Below are positions 21,522-33,545 of a stretch of DNA of 64,000 bases, in pieces. A program made the translations under genes and the position numbers. This stretch comes from Ascarosepion bandense. Its lineage: Eukaryota > Mollusca > Cephalopoda > Sepiida > Sepiidae. The stretch lies in contig JBBBDQ010000192.1 of assembly GCA_037127315.1 (NCBI GenBank), forward strand, positions 5,577,501-5,641,500, written 5' to 3'. The notes beneath the pieces are model-generated. The model had not been told where the DNA came from. It did no database searches and was given only the letters and a program-made list of their open reading frames with translations. The first letter of the stretch is position 1; the number at the start of each line of letters is the position of its first letter.

Positions 21522-21640
21522 GGATGTGTTGATGATGCAATGGACGATGACTCGAAATTGTTAATCAGAGAACTGAGTTCCAATTCCATGCAAATACCCT
21601 TGAATCGACCTCTTTCCCCATCTATGAGCTAATTAGTAAG
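21522..21640 (+). mobile_element. SINE (family A) head fused to the 5S pseudogene
   Basis: Starts ggatgtgttgatgatgcaat directly after the last 5S base, with B-box-like GAGTTCCAATTCC, gcaaatacccttg and the ccccatctatgagc body block. It is a degenerate 5' half. Confidence 0.65.
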
Positions 21641-22574
21641 ACTTGTATCACTAAAAGCATTATAATATCAGAAACAAAATTCGTACAAAAAAATAGTTAG
21701 ATTTCGGTATTAAATAACTCATATTGATATTCCGCTAAACAAAAAAAAAACAAAACAAAAAAAAAACAACAAAAAAAAAACAACAAAAAACAAAAACCAA
21801 AAAACGAACAACAATTTATAACAAAAGTATTTCAAGTAAAGTTTTAGTGGAAATTAAAATCTGCATGCCACACTTTTTTCCATGACACAGAACCAATTAG
21901 AATTGCTGCGTGATCGTCTAAAAAGGGGTAGCGACTCCCGTCTCTCCCTCTGGACTTTGGTCACAAGGCTAGATCTCACTTTCGTTCCTGTAGAAAGATG
22001 TGTTAACGTCTCCCATAGCCTTCACAATCATAACATATTTCATCGACCTAAAAACAAAGACTCATACAATTGTACATTTTAAGTCCGGACATTTTATACA
22101 CTAACCACACTTGTGCAATGTGCATATCTTCCATATTATTTGTTTCTTATAAATTGTTTTCTGTGTAATTCACACTAGATGACTCGGACTTATTTATTAG
22201 TTGTATTCAGTCTCGCATGATTTACTTTTATTTCTCTTTCTCTCCTAATTTACTTTTTACGACGACTAGGTTTAATGGGAGCAGCAGACAGTAACATTTG
22301 TTTTTTTGTTTTTTTCTGACAGTATGCCCATGTGATTTTGTTTGAATGTAGTTTAGGGAATTACCATTAAAAGATTTACCTAAGAAAAGGATAATGTTCG
22401 CATTTTATCTATTTGACTCCTAAGGCGCACATCTCAGAAAAGGCATATTTTATTTCTATACCGGAAAACATTTGCAAGTGTATCATATAGACGATTGCAT
22501 TTATATATTCAATATAGTAAGAACATTAACGGTAGCAAAACACAAGCAGATTAATATATACAATTAAAAAAAAT
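21641..22574. other. Unassigned stretch
   Basis: Contains an A-rich run of aacaaaa units at about 21740-21800. A 66-codon frame at 21882-22082 has no motif I recognise. Confidence 0.45.
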
Positions 22575-22975
22575 CTACGAAGCTGCTTTGGACAGTTTCC
22601 TCCTTGATGAAGAAATTTGAAGCGATAGGGATCTGGTTATAACGACGAATGTCATGGACAGAACATTTGAGCAACAAGGAAGTTTTAAGAAAAATAAGAA
22701 CTACAAGAATGCTTGCAATCAGAAAGAGGCAGTTGAAATTTCTAGGATCCATACTCAGGAAAGAGGGCCTGGAAAATTGAACATTCACAGGATATATTGA
22801 AAGTGAGACGAAGAGAGAGAAATAGCGAATTATCTACGTAACGATTAGATGGCAGAACAGGGACAAAGGAAGATGGTAAGGGGATCAAAATTACATAGCG
22901 TAACAAAAAATAGGAAGTTGTGAAGAGCTATGATCGCCCACATCTGAAAGAACACAATAAGTAAAAGAAGAATAT
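22575..22975 (+). pseudogene. LINE 3' end, family L1x, degenerate
   Basis: Shares with 25088-25580 the order RQLKFLG..RKEGLEN, tcacaggatatattgaa, gaagagctatgatcgccca and an AAG-rich end. It has stops throughout. Confidence 0.7.
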
Positions 22976-22985
22976 TGGTTCATTC

Positions 22986-23400
22986 ATGATAAATATAAGT
23001 AAGCACCCGTTTATCTCGCCCTGTTTGGTCAAAATTCAGTTCTTTAGTGGTGAGATTGGAGTGACCTCTCCAGGACGTAGGAATGGGCGATGGTATATGA
23101 AGATCATGCGCTGCCCAGACAACGTAGTTCCGTTTTCGGCCGTACCGACCAGATCCAAAAGAATACAGGGCATTAGATTTAGGGTCTGTTTGGCCGCAGG
23201 GGTTGCCGGAAAGTTGTCAGTTTTGACATTCAACTGCCTTCGGAATTCTATTTCGTGTTTTCTGTGTGGATTTAATTCCTTAGACTTTTCCGTGTTTGGA
23301 TATAATATAGCGGAGGTTTAAGATCAGGGTTTTCATCCCACTAGATAGACCGCCTTGCTGGGCTGCCCGAATAATAGATATAAATTTGGACAAATAATGA
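22986..23400. other. GC-richer block of unknown identity
   Basis: Open in two frames (plus 22986-23321, minus 23036-23233) and distinctly richer in GC than its flanks. No motif is recognised in either frame and I see no second copy here. It could be part of a repeat or an old exon; I cannot decide. Confidence 0.3.
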
Positions 23401-23608
23401 CTAACTTGTTATATAACGAAACTGGATAATTAGCTAAAAAGGCAAAATAATGCGAAGGAAGAAAACAACTTGGTACTGGGGGTCTATACAGCTAACACAC
23501 GAATATTTAGCGATCACATGATGTTTGAAAAGAGTTGTTTTAAATTCTAAATTTTTTGTCATTCTTTAATTTATTTTTTATTTTTAAGTTAAATATACTA
23601 TGTGGTTG

Positions 23609-23892
23609 GATGTGCGTTGTGGTGCATTGGATATCGGCTCGGAACGAGAAATCGGGGGGCCGAGTTCGAATTCCAGCTGAATTCATTGCACTTGCGCGCA
23701 AATACCCTTGAGAAAGGTATTAATCCGTCTATTCCTTCCAGTTATAGGTTCTATAGCCTTGGTCGGCAACCAGTCTACCGCAGAAAGCAATGGCAACCTA
23801 CTGCAGGATAATCTTCTGCCCAGTCAGTCATGTCTCTTTCGAGACATGATCGCCCAAGCGCGTATCGCGTATGGCATTTAACTAACTGATTG
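23609..23892 (+). mobile_element. tRNA-derived SINE (family A), well preserved
   Basis: Head tgtgcgttgtggtgcattgg (A-box-like) and GAGTTCGAATTCC (B-box-like). The body has gcaaatacccttgagaaagg, tctatagccttggtcggcaa, ccagtctaccgcagaaagca and gagacatgatcgcccaagcg, ending ttaactaactgattg. This is the best reference copy in the window, about 284 bp. Confidence 0.92.
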
Positions 23893-25087
23893 ATACTATG
23901 TGATTAAATCTTAGTGTAGTGTAAGACATCCTTACGCTCTCACTGTTGTGTAAAATGATACCTTCCTCTAAAGTAGAAGAAATTAATTTTAATGCTTAAA
24001 CTGGTTCTTATTCCCAAGAGTTTCTGGTTTCATTAATTCGTCTGTCATACGCCCCTGTATGATCACCACAAGTTTATCAAATTCTTTTTCTGAAATGCTT
24101 TCATCTGACGTTATTATTGTTGTTGTTGCTGTTCATCCATTCATTTATTTTTCAAGTAACACGATCTCACAATGACGAAACAAGCGAATCTATTCTTAGA
24201 CAGAGTAGACTCATTATTGTCATGTCAAAGAGAGAAGGAGGGGGTTGAGGATTTCCTTCCTACGTGTTGAGGTTTTTCCATTCTACATGTTATACTCGTT
24301 ATATTGGTTATATGGACTGAAAAGGAAGCATTTTGGTTTTAAATCAAGTTTAAAGTTCTCTTCTTTCTTACAATTCCAGTTCATTTATACAAAGCAATTT
24401 AGTTAAAAGACAGTAGCTGCAAGAATTCATCTGGGACCTTCTCACTGCTTGTCGAGCAAGGATAAAAAGGGGAAATTCCTTTTTCTTAAGATAATGTTGA
24501 ACTTATTTTTAGTTTGTAGATTTTCCTAATGGCGTTCTGTCATACATTGCGAAAATTAGCACAAAACGGTTACGTAAACAGCAAAAACATTTCTTTAAAA
24601 TTGTTAAAAAAAGCTAAGGCTGTGAATTTTGCCATTCATCTAATAATAGTAATTATGACATTTGTACAGAGTGAAAGACAAAAATAGAATATTACAAAAA
24701 GTATATCCTTTAGTTAGTACGATGCAAGAAAGGAACTGTTGTAGTGATACAACGTTATGTAAAAGGTTGACACGAATAAAATCGTACTGGGTCATGAGTT
24801 TTTCCATTTTCCTTTTCTTCATTTATTTTTGCATTTCCGACTGGCCCTCTGACATTTTTCTTATTGGTAGGTGTTTATCTAATATTTTGGAAATTTGTGG
24901 GACAAGGTACATAATCGATCTATATTATGATATTATGTTAGTAATTGCTTTTCAGCTCAATAAGTGTCTGGATGATAAAATATGAATAGAAAATATCCTC
25001 AGAAAACATATGCACAGTTTTTAACAACATCTATATGTTAATGATCTTAAATTAAAATAAAGATTAAATAATATTATTATAAACTAA
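23893..25087. other. Unassigned stretch
   Basis: Open frames at 24640-24985 on both strands have no recognised motif. No repeats with partners in this window. Confidence 0.4.
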
Positions 25088-25580
25088 CTAGTATCTCAAT
25101 AGAAACGAAGAAAAGAGTGCTAGACTGCTACGTGATGTCAGTTCTTCAATACGGCTGTGAATGCTGGACAATATAATCGAAAATGAGGACAAAACTGGAA
25201 GCGGCCGAAATGTGGTTCTACAGAAGGATGCTACGGATATCGTGGACTGAGCATACAAGCAACGACGAAGTGTTAGAAAGAATGGCAACAAAAAGGAAAT
25301 TGATGCTGAGCATCAGGAAGAGACAACTGAAGTTCCTGGGACATGCAATGAGGAAGGAGAGCCTGGAGAACCTGATACTGACTGGACAGATAGAAGGAAG
25401 GAGAGACAGAGGAAGGCAGCGGATAACATATTTGCAGGGTCTGATCAGGTGGATGACGGAACGGAGGTTGCCAGGAGCAACAGGAGCAAACATACTAAGA
25501 GTCACAAGGGATAGGGAGACGTGGAGATCCATGATCGCCTACGTCCTGAAGGAACAGGGCACATAGGAGAAGAAGAAGTA
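25088..25580 (+). pseudogene. LINE C-terminal coding region and 3' end, best copy of family L1x
   Basis: From 25183 to 25563 an open frame of 127 codons reads MWFYRRMLRISWTE, RKRQLKFLGHAMRKESLENL and GRQRITYLQGLIRWM, ending WRSMIAYVLKEQGT, with the stop TAG inside the 3' GGCACATAG signature and an AAGAAGAAG tail. The upstream tgctacgtgatgtcagttc and ECWTI parts carry a stop. This C-terminal domain of endonuclease-RT LINEs has no assigned catalytic role. The copy is 5'-truncated at about 25088. Confidence 0.85.
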
Positions 25581-26264
25581 ATTGGGAAAATTCTCTTCTA
25601 GAGTGAGAAGTCGAAAACACTCAAATTGTGAAGAATTTGTAATTGGATTTTTGTTGTACTTATGTTTTTCCTTTCTTTTCTTGAATCGAAATGAAGTTAG
25701 CCTCATTACCGGTCAAACGGCAAATATAAAGGAAGGACGTGGACGAAGTTGTGAAAAACTTATTAACTATACCTCAGTTCTGGAATATAAGTACCAATAC
25801 AAAGGTGTTTTAATAATTATAACAATAATTCTAATAGAAAAATTGAAACTACTGAGACGACATCGTGACTGTAATTAATTGGAACACAAAGGCAATTGAA
25901 TTATTGTAGTACTGAGAAGACTTGCTATCACTTGATCTCCAGGCAAATCTACTGATCTGAAGCATTAACAAATACAAATAAATAATGCTAGTGCTTATAT
26001 TATAAAAAGGCACACACATTATACATCCAAAGCTTACCTGTTAAAGACGCTTTGTAGGAATCCCAGAAGCAGGACGAATTAAACTTAAAAATCAGGTTAT
26101 CAGATCTAAAAAGTTATTTGAAATTATATTATCAACGGTAATAATATTAATAGCTCACATATATAAGACGCAATAGAAATCTAGATAGAGGATGCGTCAG
26201 GTAATTGAGAACAAATTATAAAATAGGAAAGCTATTCAAAATAAAAAGGAAATTTAAGATGTAC
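25581..26264. other. Unassigned stretch
   Basis: No recognised frame. A gacttgctatcacttgatctc block near 25919 also occurs near 55949, so part of this is an unclassified repeat. Confidence 0.4.
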
Positions 26265-26780
26265 ATGCGGTGTAGTGATGGCTACTGGGAACGAGAAATC
26301 AACAAGTTCGAATCCCAGTCTAGTTTGTTACTTTCACGCGTTTACCCAACTTTCTTTCTTTTTTTAAACTAATGTTCACCCAATAAAAGGCTCAAGAGCC
26401 ACTCAAGGTAGTGGGTTATTGTGTGAAGTTGTATTAGGTTAAGAAATGGCAAGATAAGAGGAAAGATAGAATAGATTTGAAGAGGTTAAAATTTAATCGC
26501 TGAATACAATTTCAGAGTTCAGGTAGGAATGTTAGAACCATAGGGTTGAAGTCGACTTTTGAAGAAACCTGAAACCCAATCCTAATCAGGAAGTAAATGA
26601 TGCTCCTGTTAAAAAACTATGGAGGAGTATGAACCGGCTGATAGGCAAACATATCTACTCCAATCGGGGAAAGTAGGAATCCATCTATTGCCTCACTAGA
26701 TATGGGTTAAACAGTAGGACAGACTGCGTTCTTTACCTGTTGTTGGCAACTAGTCCAGGAGAAAGACAACTCTTAATTCA
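26265..26780 (+). mobile_element. SINE (family A), split or rearranged
   Basis: The head (gcggtgtagtgatggctac, aagttcgaatcccagtc) is at 26265-26345 and the tail (gggttaaacagtaggacag, ttggcaactagtccaggaga) at 26690-26775. About 330 bp of unrelated sequence lies between. I cannot see clean insertion boundaries. Confidence 0.55.
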
Positions 26781-26889
26781 AAATTATATGCAGTCCTGGT
26801 GTAGCACATACTACGGAGCCACCGATAAAATTTCATAGATCATAAAAACTCTATAATCTCACCTCCAGTCGACCTATGACTGCCTGCAT

Positions 26890-26891
<2 letters not shown>

Positions 26892-26942
<51 letters not shown>
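26892..26942. repeat. (TTA)n microsatellite
   Basis: About 50 bp of TTA repeat. Confidence 0.97.
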
Positions 26943-26966
26943 TACGATAAAAATCTATACATTTGT

Positions 26967-27400
26967 TCAACTTAGAAAAAGAAAAATTGGTTAAAATCCT
27001 CTTTTGCCTTGATAACAGCTTCGATGCGTTCGACGGAGCGATTGCATGTCTGGATTGAGTTGTTCTTGTTCATGTTGTCTATAACGTCTAAGAGGGTGTC
27101 CTTCAATGAATACTTCGTGTTGTGTGAACGATAGTTTGTTGCCCTCTCGGCGATGCCGTAGATGTAGTAGTTCAAGAGATTCAAATCAAATCCAAGAGGC
27201 CACATGACCGTGGAAAGTCTGGACCAGGCACTCCTGGATCATGTGAGCAATGTAAGAGAGAGTATCATTCTGCTGCAACACGTACGGCCTTCTCTAGGCC
27301 ACCTGCTCGATCCACATCATGATCACAGTCTTCAGCACCTCGATTTAGGCAGTGATGGTCACATCATGGTCAGATACAGAGAGTGTTTTTAAGTTTAAAG
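26967..27400 (-). pseudogene. Tc1/mariner-superfamily transposase, C-terminal fragment
   Basis: Minus strand: RRPYVLQQND (second catalytic Asp region), about 35 codons with stops, then WPLGFDLNLLNYYIYG, which corresponds to the WPPNSPDLNPLDYYVWG block holding the third acidic residue. Here the PD of SPDLNP is changed (GFDLN). It ends in an IEAVIKAK block typical of these transposases. A TTA microsatellite is at its 3' side. Confidence 0.72.
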
Positions 27401-28105
27401 GATGAAGCAACTTCGGATTTACATTTAGATACTTGTGAACATTATCAATCGTAGGCTGTCTAAGCCATTGGTTCTCAAACATTTTCTCTGGAACACATTT
27501 TCGGAAGGAAAATTTGCTCGCGCCTCACCCAAGACATTTTTTCCAGGTGAAAAGGCACAAGAAATCTTACGTCAAAGAAGATTCAAAGAAAGAGGTTTAA
27601 AGGGAGATAACGGTGGATTCGAAATCAGAAAATTATCACTGATAACTCTCTCCTCTAATTTGAAGAATCTATTTACTATATTCTTAATATCTGATATATT
27701 AATAAAAAGTATCACATTGATAAAATCGGTCAATAATTATTTATAACTATTTATACTGGGACTCAAGTTATCTTTTAAATATTATTTTAAACTTTGAAAT
27801 CATATTTATTTTTGGTATATGAATTTTTTAAAACTGTTTCTAAGTATTTGATTTTCTTTCAATCATTCCACCTCATCGACTATCCTCTTCCGCTGTACCT
27901 ATGATGTGTGTTTCCATCATTTAGGAACCACTAATATAACCGAACTGAATTAACCAACCTGGAGGTATGTCTAACTTGACCCCACTTGCAGTGTTATGTA
28001 TTGCTTTTATCAAGACCTGTCACATATTTAACTGTAATGAACTGTGATCAGACTAGTTGTTATGAAGTATATATTGGCTTTCGTATATTTGTACCCTATC
28101 GTCAC

Positions 28106-28107
<2 letters not shown>
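27401..28107. other. Unassigned stretch
   Basis: A frame at 27435-27746 reads WNTFSEGKFARASPKTFF and similar; I do not recognise a domain. Confidence 0.35.

Positions 28108-28140
<33 letters not shown>
28108..28140. repeat. (TAA)n microsatellite at the 5' edge of an RLE LINE
   Basis: About 33 bp of AAT repeat immediately before the LINE sequence starts. Confidence 0.95.
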
Positions 28141-28142
<2 letters not shown>

Positions 28143-29050
28143 TAAAAGAAGGCAGTAAATACAAACAAGATTTACAGTTAGTAGATTCTGTAGAAAAGCA
28201 AAACAGAAGCCAAGAACCAACTATTGCGGCAAAAAATATGAAAATGAAAGCCAAAGATAAAGCTCTTGAACAGATGAAACAGCGCTGGCAAGACAAACCT
28301 CTGCATGGCCAATATCCAGAACGTGCCAATAAATCCAATGTTGACAAAGTTAATACTCATCGATGGTTACGTGCATCTGGATTAAAGTCTGAAACTGATG
28401 GCTTTATTCTTGCAGCACAAGACCAAAGTCTTTTCACTAGAAACTTTCAGGCAAATATTAGGCATAATAATATGGATCCAAAATGCAGGTTTTGTGATAA
28501 ACACCAAGAAACAATAGACCACCTAATCTCAGGCTGTTCTGTGCTTGCCCCAAATGAATATAAAAATCGCCACGATAGAGTTGGGCAATATTTACATTGG
28601 GCAATGTGCAAACATTATGGAAAAGCTGTAAACAAACACTGGTATGAACATCACCCAGCACCGGTTACAGAAATAGAAGATGTAACCATTCTATGGGATT
28701 ACACCATCTACACAGTCAGAAAAATTGAAGCAAACAGGCCAGACATTATTGTTAAAAACCAGAAGGAGAAAACTTGTCTATTAATTGATATGGCTTGTCC
28801 AGCGGATTGTAACATAGCAATCAAGGAATTTGAAAAACTGTCAAAATATAAAGACCTGGAAATTGAAATAGAAAACATGTGGAAATTGAAAACAAGAGTT
28901 GTGCCAATGATAGTAGGTGCACTTGGAATGATAAAAAATGGAACAAAACAACACATTGAAAGAATCCCTGGAAACCCCAGCTTAAGAGATATACAAAAAA
29001 TTGTCTTATTAAGTACAGCCCACACACTAAGGAAAACGTTATCTATGTAA
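28141..29050 (+). CDS. RLE-type LINE (R4/Dong-like), C-terminal ORF, 5'-truncated
   Basis: About 300 codons stay open to a TAA at 29048. The order is a THRWLRASGLKSETDGFI/AAQDQSLFTRNF block, a CCHC motif (CRFC, then HLISGC, about 8 residues apart) followed by NRHDRVGQYLHW, then the restriction-like endonuclease signature RPDIIV and LLIDMACP. The last Lys/acidic pattern is followed by VVPMIVGALG. In R2/R4-type LINEs this endonuclease nicks the target so the RT can prime from it. The RT itself is missing, so the copy is 5'-truncated, although this part is intact. The upstream 50 codons of the open frame are read through the microsatellite and are not real. Flanking (TAA)n fits Dong elements, which insert in TAA repeats. 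Confidence 0.85.
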
Positions 29051-29200
29051 TGCTGGGGATGATAGGGAAGATAGAAAAACATGAAATGGAGCCATAACAA
29101 CACGCCACTACCTGCCTTAGGTCTCCCCGCAGACTTGGTTGGTAGTGAGACCAAAGCAGAAATCGAAATATGATGATAATAATAATAACAACGAAGAACA
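29051..29200 (+). mobile_element. 3' UTR of the RLE LINE
   Basis: A short GC-richer UTR (cctgccttaggtctcc, gcagacttggttgg) ends in gatgataataataataac, again a TAA-type repeat. Confidence 0.6.
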
Positions 29201-29244
29201 GAAGCAACATATTGATATTTATTTTTTATACTATATAAAACTAA

Positions 29245-29650
29245 ATGCAGGGAATCTTCTTTTTCTACTCACCGTGTCCCTTCAGGGCGTTGGAGATCAT
29301 GGTTCTCCATAATTTCCTATCTTTTGTGGCTCTTAATAAATTGTCTTTTTGTTACCTTTCCTAAAACCACCATTCATTTACTCAAGTTTACTAGGCATGT
29401 TATGCGTCGTTTGTCCTGTGAGTATCCAATTTTCCAAGCTCTCTTTCCTCATATGCCCAAGAAATTTCAACTGTCTCTTCTTGATGTTAACCACTTGTCC
29501 ATTACCTTTACATTTTCTCTAAAATTTCGTCGTTGCTCATGGTTTTCTTAGCATTCTTCTGTGGAATCAACAGCCTGAACTTAACTTGTTGCCTGGACTT
29601 CTTAATCCACAAGGAGAAAGTTTAGCATTAATTGCCATATAGAAGTACGG
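29245..29650 (-). pseudogene. LINE 3' end, family L1x
   Basis: Minus strand; begins with the AAG-rich tail and GGGACACGGTGAG, then the MIS-like, DKRQFLGHM and LFHRRMLRKP-type coding remnants. Frames are broken. Confidence 0.68.
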
Positions 29651-30158
29651 ATATTATATAAAAGTTTAAGGGTCGTGATAAATGTCGTGATATTCCAAGT
29701 AGAGAGAGTACGTCTACTTTGAAAATCAGCCTCCTGTTTATGATACCTGGATATTAACACAAACCATTAGTATTGAAAAATGCATCTACCTCAGCCAACG
29801 GATATTTATTCGGTCGAAACAAATTCATGGAGTACTCACAGCGAAATAAATGCCCTGGAAGAAGTCGATTTCAAGATTTATTGATTCAGCTGCTTCTTGA
29901 TTTACCTGTATAATTATATATGTGCTGTAAATAATATAGATATCAATCAAAACCATTGAAAAGAAAAGAGTGTTTAAAAATGACAGCCATTGAAATTATA
30001 ATGAAAGGTTAGTATTCAATTACTATCCAACATTTTTGTCTGCAATCATCGCAATTGAATGATTGTTACCTAGAAACGAATATCTTCAATAGCTTTTCTA
30101 TTTTTTGCCTGTTGTTAGTATTTTGTGAGTAATACTTTTCCACTAATAAATACCTTCA

Positions 30159-30162
<4 letters not shown>
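29651..30162. other. Unassigned stretch
   Basis: No recognised gene or repeat. Confidence 0.4.

Positions 30163-30228
<66 letters not shown>
30163..30228. repeat. (CA)n microsatellite
   Basis: About 66 bp of CA repeat. Confidence 0.98.
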
Positions 30229-30230
<2 letters not shown>

Positions 30231-30522
30231 TCTACACCGGCAGATTATGATAAATATCTGGCATTGAGCTCTCTAATTTTCCAGGTGTCATTTTTATTGT
30301 GTTAATGGGCAATCGCTTGCAATTGGTACGTCTGGCCGACTAGCCACGTCTGTTCTTTGTTTGGCAGCGTGGGTGTTTCCTGACAATTTTTGCCCAAGTT
30401 CCCGGCAGTGCTAGCGTTCTCTCGCTCACCTTAAACTAGGTGCTAGGAGAGCCGCTGTACACTATCTCTCACCACCCAAGTCCGTTTGTGTCTTTGAAAT
30501 GTTTCTTAAAAAATAAAAACAA

Positions 30523-31470
30523 GATGCCTACAAAGAGGAAATTGTGTTTATCTACTTCTCAACCTGCCAAGAAGGAAAGAAGAGCTATTGATCTCGACAG
30601 AAAAATGATGGTTGATTAAACAGTACGAAGGAGGAAAGACAGTAACTGTGATCGCACGTGATATGAAGTTAATCTGTCGACGATTTTGGCGGACAGAGAA
30701 GGGATTTGTAAAGTTGGGAGAAGTTCTGCGCCTATGTGAGTGACAGTTATAACGAAGCAACTGACTGGAGCCATCCACGAAATGACGAAATTGTTCCATC
30801 TAGAAGATCAGATTCTTAAAAAAGATTCGATTGAACTTTTTACTGTGCAGAAGATAATAGTCAGTAATTATAACAAGTACTGACTGGTTAAAGAGATTCA
30901 AGAAAAGATTCCAAATTCGTAATGTTCTAGTGAGTGGAGAAGCAGTGAGTGCAGAGAGTCTGGATAAAGTAATTACGGATGAGGAAGATCTAGAAGGACA
31001 AATTAAAATGTGTAGGAAACGGGATTGAAAATAATAAAATTGACTGTGTAAAGTGGAAGATGTACGGATCGTAGATGTAAAAAAATCCTTTACATCTTAG
31101 AAATAAAACGCTGGTCACATTAAAAGAAGAAATAGTGAGAAAAAAAGAAAAAAAAAAAAGAAAAAGAAAACAGAAGAAAAGGAAAATGAAGAAGAGGAGA
31201 TAGGATATTTACTAGTAAGGGATTATCAGAAAGTTTATCTCTAGTGAATAAAATCCTTGCATATTTTGAGGGAATGAACCGAAATATCGAACATTTTTCA
31301 AGAATTGAACGGGTGGTACACGATCTGTTTCGTCTGTATTGTGAAATTTATGAGAAGAAAAAGAAACAATTCAGATACAGCTCACTGTTAAAAAAAAAAA
31401 TCAAGTTGCTCGCCCGACTCCTGCCCCTGCCCCTGCCCCTGTTAAAGATAACATCGATACACAACTAAGC
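30523..31470 (+). pseudogene. Tigger/pogo-type transposase pseudogene
   Basis: From ATG at 30523: MPTKRKLCLSTSQPAKKER, RRAIDLDRKMMV, KQYEGGKTVTVIARDMKL, then VTVITKQLTGAIHEM. Further on is DWLKRFKKRFQIRNVLVSGE, the second DNA-binding (CENP-B-like) domain of Tigger proteins. It has a stop soon after MMV, several frameshifts and a decayed C-terminal half; the catalytic DDE core is not recognisable. The 300 bp upstream are less AT-rich and may be its leader. Confidence 0.78.
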
Positions 31471-31661
31471 ATTAGCGTCTAATAAAATGTTTTGTATTTG
31501 TATGTTTTTTCGTGTTTTGCAACTAAAATGTTTTTGTTTTTTATATGTTTAGCATACAAAAATTAATTATTGTATTGTATTGTAGCATTCAGTGTTTGAC
31601 TTGAACTTGACAAACGTAAAGATAAGAAACAAGAAATGTGTAGAGAAATTATACAAATAGT

Positions 31662-31970
31662 AGGTCAGTCAAGTGCTATACGTGATACACGCTTGGGCGA
31701 TCATGTCTCAAAAGAGACATAACTGACCGAGCAGAAGATTATCCCGTAGTAGGTTGCCATTACTTTCTGTAGTAGACTGATTGCCAGCCAAGGCTATAGA
31801 ACCCAATTTGTTCTGTTATTGTACCCATAACTGGAGAGAAAAGACGGATTCATACCTTTCCCAAGAGTATTTAGCGTAAATGAATGCAAGGAATTCAACT
31901 GGAATTCGAACTCGGCTCCCTGAATTGTTGTTCCGAGCAGATATCCACTGCACCACAACGCACATCAAAT
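31662..31970 (-). mobile_element. tRNA-derived SINE (family A)
   Basis: Full-length minus-strand copy: tail at 31662-31740 (cttgggcgatcatgtctc), body ggctatagaacccaatttg, head gagttcgaattcc / tggtgcagtggatatc on the minus strand at about 31900-31970. Confidence 0.9.
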
Positions 31971-32719
31971 AATCTGGAACGTTAAAAAAACGTAACATTA
32001 TAAAAAAATACAATAATGCCTAAAAACATAAAATACCCCAACCCTTGGGCAAGTCCTTTATAGTCGTTAAATTTTCCAATAACGGAGAAACTCATTTATC
32101 GCAAAAATGTTTTTCCGTTTTTTGCGATTAGAATATTTTATCCGATTTGATGACCAGCACGCAAGAGGCATAAAAAAAAAATCTTTATCTATTTTTTTCT
32201 GGGTGGTCTCAATATATCCTTCTCCCAGCTTCTAGCGGGTGAAGAAAGAAGAAAAAAAATATTAAATTATGATTTCTTCTCCCTTCCTTCTGCTTTTCAC
32301 TTCTTCCTTTCTCGGCACCAGAAATAGTGTTACACATGGCAAACTGCCTTTCATTTTGCACGGTCAGCAGTTTGGGCTTCAAAGACGTAAGAAGTAAATT
32401 GACAGACAAGATCGTACTTCAGTCTGTCTTTATATCTGAGTAGGGGTCTGCCTACATTATGTGCACCATTCTGAAGCTAATTGTATACATTCGCCTTGGG
32501 TCTACGGTCTTCAGTTATCCGTATGATATCTGAGTTGGGATTGCATCAGAAATGACTCCATCTCACTGATGTTGTTACCTTGTGAATTACTCAAAATTGG
32601 AGATCCTGTTACAGAGTGCATAAGCATAAATAGAACGAAAACAGTGTTTGTGGAATATATCAAGTTTATCAGTGTGGATGCAGTAAAGTGCGCATGATTT
32701 GGAACTGTATAAGAGTGTT

Positions 32720-32752
<33 letters not shown>
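31971..32752. other. Unassigned stretch
   Basis: No gene recognised; a short (TA)n tract at 32725-32752 leads into the R1 repeat. Confidence 0.4.
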
Positions 32753-32757
<5 letters not shown>

Positions 32758-32951
32758 AGAGTAGATAGACTGAACTATCGTCCGGTTTGACACTCCACCC
32801 ACGTCTATTGAACAGGTGTAGAGGCTCATCCCTTGTTTCCTTGTTTAGGATGTGGTTTCCGGCTTTCTCATTTTCAATCTTTTCACTCTTACGTAGTCCC
32901 TTGCACATCAGTGGCGTTACCGCCTTGCTCGGGGTGATATGATTAAAAACA
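32753..32951 (+). repeat. Interspersed repeat family R1, copy 2
   Basis: Runs from ttcaattagagtagatagac through tctattgaacaggtgtagag to the conserved 3' end ccttgctcggggtgatatg and an A-rich tail. Most complete copy; it sits between two (TA)n tracts. Confidence 0.78.
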
Positions 32952-32966
32952 ATATATATATATATA

Positions 32967-33256
32967 TGCGTTGTAGTGAGAAATCAGAATTCAAAGAACC
33001 AAGTTCGATTTCCAGTCGAATTTGTTTTATTCACTTACGCTGAAACACTTTTGGGAAAGATATTAATCTATCTCCCCCCCCCCTCAGTTATGAGTTGAAA
33101 AGCAAGACAGATTGGGTTCTATAGCCTTCGTTGGTAACCGTACTACCGCAGAATGTATGGCCAACTTACTGCAGAAAAATTTCCTGCCTACTCAGTCATG
33201 TCTCGAAAGAGACATGTTCGCCAAAGCGTGTATTAACGTATGGCAATGAACTGATA
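32967..33256 (+). mobile_element. tRNA-derived SINE (family A), head deletion
   Basis: Starts tgcgttgtagtgagaaatc, so about 20 bp around the A box end are missing. The remaining body is complete to gttcgccaaagcgtg. Confidence 0.82.
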
Positions 33257-33298
33257 TCCGAGAGTAGAAATATAAAATTGCATAATTAGTGGTGATTA

Positions 33299-33545
33299 AC
33301 AACAACAACAACAACAACCACAACAACAACAATAATAATAATAATAATAATAATAGAGCAAGGATAATGAGAAAGGTGCTGAAAAAATTAGTCAAACCTA
33401 ATACAAAATTATTATTTCAATAATAATAATAATAATAACTGAAAAATATATCAAGAAAGCTGCTAAAGTTCTGACAAAAATTGGTAAACAGAGAAGAATT
33501 CTCATGTCAATAATGATAACAATAATAATAATAAAGAGAGAAAAA
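33299..33545. repeat. (CAA)n/(TAA)n-rich stretch
   Basis: (CAA)n then (TAA)n at 33299-33355, with TAA-rich islands at 33420-33440 and 33515-33535. The islands alternate with two similar blocks (agaaaggtgctgaaaaaatt and agaaagctgctaaagttctg), so this is a decayed tandem repeat with a period of about 80-110 bp. Confidence 0.6.

Noticed and set aside
22986..23321. A possible host exon or small gene
   Set aside because: Two overlapping open frames on opposite strands with no motif, no splice evidence I trust and no codon pattern that favours either.
27986..28140. N-terminal 50 residues of the 354-codon open frame
   Set aside because: The frame starts in unrelated DNA and passes through (AAT)n as poly-Ile; the LINE part begins at about 28141.
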